Assembly (NCBI RefSeq): GCF_000716675.1
Contig: NZ_JNXT01000012.1
Coordinates: 76,283-140,282 of the forward strand
DNA from: Streptomyces alboflavus
Lineage (GTDB): Bacteria; Actinomycetota; Actinomycetes; Streptomycetales; Streptomycetaceae
DNA: 64,000 nucleotides
Reading direction: 5' to 3'
Positions 59,741 through 64,000 of this stretch are shown here, piece after piece. The notes under the pieces were generated by a model that saw only the letters and a program-made list of their open reading frames with translations, was not told the DNA's origin and did not search any database. Each line of letters starts with the position of its first letter. Position 1 is the first letter of the stretch. The translations under genes and the position numbers were made by a program.

Positions 59741-61696
59741 GTGGACCTGCGCTTCGGCGACAGCAAGCCGACCGACGAGGAACGGGACGCGGTGGACGCG
59801 CTCCTCGGGCCGCCCGAGTCGGCCTGGGAGGGCGCCGACGACCGCTCCGACGCGGATCTTCGGTGGGCCAGGGGCGGGCGGGCCGCCCGGGAGCGGCGGG
59901 ATCTGCTCCTGCCCGGGCTGCACGCGCTCAACGACCGGGTGGGGTGGATCAGCGAGGGCGGGCTCGGATACCTGTGCCGGCGGCTCACCGTGCCGCCCGC
60001 CGAGGCGTACGGGGTCGCCACGTTCTACTCCCTGTTCTCGCTGAAGCCGCGGGCGCGGACCGTGGTGCGGGTCTGCACCGATCTCGCGTGCGCGGTGCGG
60101 GGCGCTGTGCCTTCGGCGGAACGGGGCGGCGCCGTCGAAGGGGTGACCGTCGAGGACAGCCCGTGCCTGGGGTTGTGCGAGCGGGCGCCGGCGGTGCTGA
60201 CGATGCGGGCGGGGGGCCCTGCGGGGCTTTCCCCGACCCCGCCCCTTCCCGAAACCGGGGGCTCCGCCCCCGGACCCCCGAATCGGCGCTCCGCGCCTCG
60301 TCCTCAATCGCCGGACAGGCTCGAACCCAGCCGCACCGGCACGTTCTCAGCCCGTCCGGCGTTTGAGGACGAGGCCGCAGGCCGATCGGCGGCGGACCGT
60401 CCCACGGCAACGGGACACCTGCCCCTGGGGTCGAGGGCCGAGCCCCCGCCCGCCCAAGCCGTCCCCCAGGCCAAGGCCCCCGGCCTGATCCTGCTGCGCC
60501 GCATAGGCGTCGTGGACCCCAGCTCGCTGGACGACTACCGCGCTCACGGCGGCTACACGGCCCTGCGCCGGGCCTTCGCCCTGGGCCCAGCCGCCGTGAT
60601 CCGCGAGGTCACGGACGCGGGCCTCCTCGGCCGGGGCGGCGCCGCCTTCCCGACGGGACGGAAGTGGCAGGCGACGGCGGCGCAGCCGGACCACCCGCAC
60701 TACCTCGTGTGCAACGCGGACGAGTCGGAGCCGGGCACGTTCAAGGACCGCGTGCTGATGGAGGGCGACCCGTACGCGCTGGTGGAGTCGATGACGATCG
60801 CGGCGTACGCGGTGGGGGCGAAGCACGGCTACCTCTACCTGCGCGGCGAGTACCCCCGAGCCCTCCGCACCCTGGAGCACGCCATCGGCCAGGCCCGCGC
60901 CCGCGGCCTCCTCGGCGACGACATCCTCGGGCAGGGGTTCGCGTTCGACATCGAGATCAGGCGCGGCGCGGGCGCGTACATCTGCGGTGAGGAGACCGCG
61001 CTGTTCAACTCGATCGAGGGCTATCGGGGCGAGCCCCGGTCCAAGCCGCCGTTCCCCGTGGAGAAGGGCCTCTTCGGCAAGCCCACGGCCGAGAACAACG
61101 TCGAGACGCTCGTGAACGTCCTGCCGATCCTGACCATGGGAGCGGCGGCGTACGCGGCGATCGGCACGCCCAAGTCCACCGGCCCCAAGCTGTTCTGCGT
61201 CTCGGGGGCCGTGGCCCGCCCGGGCCTGTACGAGCTGCCGTTCGGCGCGACCCTCGGCGATCTGCTCGGCCTCGCGGGCACGCCGGACAACCTGCGGGCG
61301 ATCCTGCTCGGCGGCGCGGCGGGCGGCTTCGTGCGGCCGGACGAGCTGGACATCCCGCTGACGTTCGAGGGCACGCGGGAGGCGGGGACGACCCTCGGCT
61401 CCGGGGTCGTGCTCGCGATCGACGACTCCGTGCCGCTGCCCCGACTGCTGCTGCGCGTCGCCGAGTTCTTCCGCGACGAGTCGTGCGGCCAGTGCGTGCC
61501 CTGCCGGGTCGGCACGGTCCGGCAGGAGGAGGCGCTGCACCGCATCGCCGACCGCACGGGCGCGGCCGCGGCCGCCGACATCGCGCTCCTGCGCGACGTC
61601 GGGCAGGCCATGCGGGACGCCTCGATCTGCGGCCTGGGCCAGACCGCGTGGAACGCCGTGGAATCCGCCATCGACCGTCTGGGGGCGTACGAATGA
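59741..61696 (+). CDS. Formate dehydrogenase NAD-linked subunit: NuoE-NuoF fusion with a repeat-derived linker
   Basis: 651 residues. Residues 40-155 are NuoE-like, with 2Fe-2S cysteines C112, C117, C142 and C146 (C-T-D-L-A-C, C-L-G-L-C). Residues about 245-651 are NuoF-like, with G-R-G-G-A-A-F-P-T-G-R-K-W for FMN/NADH and the 4Fe-4S motif S-C-G-Q-C-V-P-C-R. In between, about 157-225 (G-G-S-A-P-G-P-P-N-R-R-S-A-P-R-P) is translated intergenic-type repeat. The fusion passes electrons from formate to NAD+. GTG start 26 bp after the catalytic subunit. Confidence 0.88.
   Translation: MDLRFGDSKPTDEERDAVDALLGPPESAWEGADDRSDADLRWARGGRAARERRDLLLPGLHALNDRVGWISEGGLGYLCRRLTVPPAEAYGVATFYSLFSLKPRARTVVRVCTDLACAVRGAVPSAERGGAVEGVTVEDSPCLGLCERAPAVLTMRAGGPAGLSPTPPLPETGGSAPGPPNRRSAPRPQSPDRLEPSRTGTFSARPAFEDEAAGRSAADRPTATGHLPLGSRAEPPPAQAVPQAKAPGLILLRRIGVVDPSSLDDYRAHGGYTALRRAFALGPAAVIREVTDAGLLGRGGAAFPTGRKWQATAAQPDHPHYLVCNADESEPGTFKDRVLMEGDPYALVESMTIAAYAVGAKHGYLYLRGEYPRALRTLEHAIGQARARGLLGDDILGQGFAFDIEIRRGAGAYICGEETALFNSIEGYRGEPRSKPPFPVEKGLFGKPTAENNVETLVNVLPILTMGAAAYAAIGTPKSTGPKLFCVSGAVARPGLYELPFGATLGDLLGLAGTPDNLRAILLGGAAGGFVRPDELDIPLTFEGTREAGTTLGSGVVLAIDDSVPLPRLLLRVAEFFRDESCGQCVPCRVGTVRQEEALHRIADRTGAAAAADIALLRDVGQAMRDASICGLGQTAWNAVESAIDRLGAYE
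60209..60402. repeat. Intergenic-type palindromic repeat pair inserted in frame within the NuoE-NuoF fusion
   Basis: Modules CCGAAACCGGGGGCTCCGCC (60249-60268) and CGGCGCTCCGCGCCTCGTCC (60285-60304), with an inverted partner at 60352-60375 (CCCGTCCGGCGTTTGAGGAC). They match the block at 48485-48862 nearly base for base. The length keeps the frame open. Confidence 0.85.
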
Positions 61697-62553
61697 CCGC
61701 CATCCCGCTGCAACCACCGCGCCGCCTGGTCGAGTTCACGCTCGACGGCGAGCCCGTGCGCGTACCGGAGGGCGGCACGGTCCTCGACGCCTGCCGGGCC
61801 GCGGGCAAGGACGTGCCGACGCTGTGCGAGGGCGACACGCTCAAGCCCAAGAACGCCTGCCGGGTGTGTGTCGTGGAGGTCGAGGGCGCGCGGACGCTCG
61901 CCCCGGCCTGTTCGCGGCGCGCCGAGCCCGGGATGGAGGTGCGCACGGACACCGAGCGGACCCGGCACAGCCGCAGGCTCGTCCTCGAACTCCTCGCGTC
62001 GTCCGTCGACTTGTCGACCACACCGCGCGCGGCCGCGTGGCTGAAGGAGTACGAGGCGAAGCCCGACCGGTTCGGCCCGGACGCGGCGCGCCTCAACGAG
62101 GAACCCAGAGTCGACAACGAGCTGTACGTGCGCGACTACGACAAGTGCATCCTCTGCTACAAGTGCGTGGATGCGTGCGGCGAGCAGTGGCAGAACAGCT
62201 TCGCGATCTCCGTCGTGGGGCGCGGCTTCGACGCCCGTATCGCCGTCGAGCACGACGCGCCGCTCACCGACTCGGCGTGCGTCTACTGCGGCAACTGCGT
62301 GGAGGTGTGCCCGACGGGCGCCCTCAGCTTCAAGAGCGAGTTCGACATGCGCGCCGCCGGGACCTGGGACGAGGCCGCGCAGACGGAGACGACCACCGTG
62401 TGCGCGTACTGCGGAGTCGGCTGCAACCTCACCCTGCACGTGCAGGACAATGAAATCGTGAAGGTCACCTCGCCGCACGACAGCCCGGTGACCCACGGCA
62501 ACCTCTGCATCAAGGGCCGCTTCGGCTACCAGCACGTACAGAACCGGGACTGA
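61693..62553 (+). CDS. Formate dehydrogenase Fe-S subunit: NuoG-like N-terminus plus the missing 4Fe-4S domain of the alpha subunit
   Basis: 286 residues, ATG overlapping the previous stop. 2Fe-2S ferredoxin cysteines C45, C56, C59 and C73; 4Fe-4S sets C152/155/158/162 and C196/199/202/206. A final set C237, C240, C244 and C272 in C-A-Y-C-G-V-G-C then L-C-I-K-G-R-F is exactly the first domain of molybdopterin formate dehydrogenases. The protein stops where the catalytic subunit at 57723 would begin. Together the two genes equal one FdsA/FdhA polypeptide. Confidence 0.9.
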   Translation: MTAIPLQPPRRLVEFTLDGEPVRVPEGGTVLDACRAAGKDVPTLCEGDTLKPKNACRVCVVEVEGARTLAPACSRRAEPGMEVRTDTERTRHSRRLVLELLASSVDLSTTPRAAAWLKEYEAKPDRFGPDAARLNEEPRVDNELYVRDYDKCILCYKCVDACGEQWQNSFAISVVGRGFDARIAVEHDAPLTDSACVYCGNCVEVCPTGALSFKSEFDMRAAGTWDEAAQTETTTVCAYCGVGCNLTLHVQDNEIVKVTSPHDSPVTHGNLCIKGRFGYQHVQNRD

Positions 62554-62558
62554 TCGAC

Positions 62559-63425
62559 ATGGGACGAGTCACGGAACGCCGCCGCGTCATCCGCATCCGC
62601 GACGGCGCGGTCAGCGAGCGGCCGGACACGCTCGTCGCCGAGGAGCCGCTGGAGATACGCCTCAACGGCAAGCCGCTCGCCATCACCATGCGCACGCCCG
62701 GCGACGACTTCGCGCTCGCCGCCGGGTTCCTCGTCAGCGAGGGCGTGCTCGGGGCCGCGGACGAGCTGCGGAACATCGTGTACTGCGCGGGGGCGACGGC
62801 GGACGGGTCCAACACGTACAACGTGGTCGACGTGTCGACCGCGCCCGGTGTCGCCCTTCCGGACATCACGCTCGAGCGCAACGTCTATACGACCTCGTCC
62901 TGCGGGCTGTGCGGCAAGGCCAGCCTGGACGCGGTCCGCACCACGGCCCGCTGGGCCATCGACGACGACCCCGGGGGGCTCGGCGCTCCCCCGGTCCGGC
63001 TGACGCCCGAGCTGCTCGCCCGCCTCCCCGACCGGCTGCGCGCGGCCCAGCGGGTCTTCGACCGGACCGGGGGGCTGCACGCGGCGGCCCTGTTCACCGA
63101 GGACGGCGAGCCGATCGACGTGCGCGAGGACGTGGGCCGTCACAACGCCGTCGACAAGCTGGTGGGGCGGGCCCTGCAGGACGGCCGTCTGCCGCTGTCC
63201 CGCACCGTCCTGATGGTGTCGGGGCGGGCCTCCTTCGAGCTGGCGCAGAAGGCCGTGATGGCGGGGATCCCGGTGCTCGCGGCGGTGTCCGCGCCGTCGT
63301 CGCTCGCCGTCGACCTCGCCGCCGAGACCGGCCTGACCCTGGTCGGCTTCCTGCGCGGCGCCTCCATGAACGTGTACGCGGGCGAGCACCGCCTGGCCCT
63401 GCGGACCGCGGCCGCCCGGACCTGA
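62559..63425 (+). CDS. fdhD: Formate dehydrogenase sulfurtransferase
   Basis: 288 residues. The mobile-loop cysteine motif S-S-C-G-L-C-G-K is at about residue 110. Other family stretches are G-D-D-F-A-L-A-A-G-F-L, E-D-V-G-R-H-N-A-V-D-K and V-S-G-R-A-S-F-E-L. FdhD passes sulfur to the molybdenum cofactor, which formate dehydrogenase needs. It starts 5 bp after the Fe-S subunit gene and closes the operon. Confidence 0.92.
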   Translation: MGRVTERRRVIRIRDGAVSERPDTLVAEEPLEIRLNGKPLAITMRTPGDDFALAAGFLVSEGVLGAADELRNIVYCAGATADGSNTYNVVDVSTAPGVALPDITLERNVYTTSSCGLCGKASLDAVRTTARWAIDDDPGGLGAPPVRLTPELLARLPDRLRAAQRVFDRTGGLHAAALFTEDGEPIDVREDVGRHNAVDKLVGRALQDGRLPLSRTVLMVSGRASFELAQKAVMAGIPVLAAVSAPSSLAVDLAAETGLTLVGFLRGASMNVYAGEHRLALRTAAART

Positions 63426-63527
63426 CCGGCGCTCCCGCCGCGACACGGCGACGGGGTCCCGGCCCGGCGGGGAGCGCCCCCTGCGCCGGCCGGGCCCCAG
63501 CGCCGCCCCCGCCCCTGGCGCCCGGGT

Positions 63528-63953
63528 TCACCCGTCGACCCGCGCGACCCTCTCCAGCATGTCCAGGAACGCCTCGCGCTCGGCGGCCGACAGGGGCCCG
63601 AGCAGGTCGGCGTTGGCGGCCCGCGCCGCCGTGGCGCACCGGCGCAGCAGGGCGCGCCCGTCGGCGGTGAGCGTGACGGCATTCTTGCGGCGGTCCCCGG
63701 GGTCGGGCGTGCGCTCCACGAGTCCGGCGCCCTGCAGGTCGTTCAGGACGCCGACGAGGTCCTTGGGGTCGAGCTTGATGCCCCGGCCGAGGTCGGCCTG
63801 CGCCACCGGGCCGAGGTCGGCGACGGCGGCGAGGACGACGTGGTGCCACATCTTCATGCCCTCGGCGGCGAGCGCGTCGGCGACCAGGGCGCGGCCGCGG
63901 GCGGCGGCCCGGCCGAGCAGCCAGCTGGGGAGGGTGCGGATGGCGGAGGGCAC
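63528..63953 (-). CDS. MarR-family transcriptional regulator
   Basis: 141 residues from a GTG at 63953 near the window edge. The winged helix is clear: V-A-Q-A-D-L-G-R-G-I-K-L-D-P-K-D-L-V-G-V-L, followed by the wing R-T-P-D-P-G-D-R-R-K-N-A-V-T-L-T-A-D-G. It is convergent with fdhD, 102 bp apart, so it is not part of that operon. Its target is probably to the right, outside the window. The G-rich last 50 bases upstream hold its promoter region. Confidence 0.85.
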   Translation of the reverse strand: MPSAIRTLPSWLLGRAAARGRALVADALAAEGMKMWHHVVLAAVADLGPVAQADLGRGIKLDPKDLVGVLNDLQGAGLVERTPDPGDRRKNAVTLTADGRALLRRCATAARAANADLLGPLSAAEREAFLDMLERVARVDG

Positions 63954-64000
63954 GGTGGGGGCGGGGGGGGTGGGGGACGCGGGGGGGGTGGTCGGCGCGG

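Overview
This window is a high-GC actinobacterial chromosome segment, almost certainly from a Streptomyces. The codon third positions are strongly G/C, a rare TTA leucine codon is present, and the locus contents (oxalate/formate genes, an ebo-type cluster, a rifampin monooxygenase behind a RAE-like palindrome) fit that genus. Nothing was searched; all family calls come from reading the translated sequence.

Layout. (1) 2-751: 3' end of a glycoside hydrolase family 3 gene, then about 0.8 kb with no convincing gene. (2) 1602-12617: an 11.0 kb, lower-GC integrated element inside the 3' end of a tRNA-Leu(GAG) gene. A 22-bp core is duplicated at its ends, five copies of a GTTGGTCAC box lie just inside the two ends, and it carries a tyrosine integrase and an excisionase. 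It encodes a phage scaffolding protein and a P22-type major capsid protein, plus a DUF3987-type ATPase, an XRE regulator with a beta-rich C-terminal domain and a methyltransferase. No terminase, portal, tail, lysis or conjugation gene is visible. It looks like a phage satellite that brings its own coat protein, and it is the best candidate here for an under-described system. (3) 12830-14164: a DUF2254 membrane protein.

(4) 14253-26193: an oxalate/C2-acyl-CoA locus. Leftward run sucC2, sucD2 and an aldehyde dehydrogenase; rightward run a ThDP decarboxylase/lyase, a clear formyl-CoA:oxalate CoA-transferase (frc), an ADP-forming acyl-CoA ligase and two tandem MFS permeases. (5) 26277-36630: a leftward set containing an ebo-type cluster (EboF, EboE, EboB, EboA, an isomerase-like TIM barrel, EboC) headed by an inositol-phosphate-synthase homologue. 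This stretch is full of in-frame minisatellites and low-complexity insertions. (6) 36634-48321: a leftward sugar locus with a ROK repressor, a ribose-type ABC transporter, a Gfo/Idh/MocA oxidoreductase, a TIM-barrel isomerase, a secreted PQQ-type sugar dehydrogenase and a ThuA/DUF1080 lipoprotein, suggestive of uptake and 3-keto-glycoside chemistry.

(7) 48960-52382: an FCD-type GntR regulator, a FabH-like synthase, and an OFA-family permease whose 3' end overlaps a small-subunit gene. (8) 52572-56532: LysR, a TauE/SafE permease, a hypothetical protein, and a Rox-like rifampin monooxygenase with a RAE-like palindrome. (9) 56746-63425: a ketopantoate-reductase-like gene followed by an NAD-dependent formate dehydrogenase operon, in which the alpha subunit is split into two separated genes in permuted order and the NuoE-NuoF fusion carries an in-frame intergenic-type repeat; fdhD ends the run. 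(10) A MarR regulator closes the window.

Working together: the OFA permeases, Frc, the ThDP enzyme and formate dehydrogenase form a route from oxalate to CO2 and NADH. A shared near-palindrome of the form ACTGTA-NN-CAAT lies upstream of the oxc/suc divergent operons, the OFA permease, the formate dehydrogenase operon and the GntR gene itself, so these dispersed units are probably one GntR regulon.
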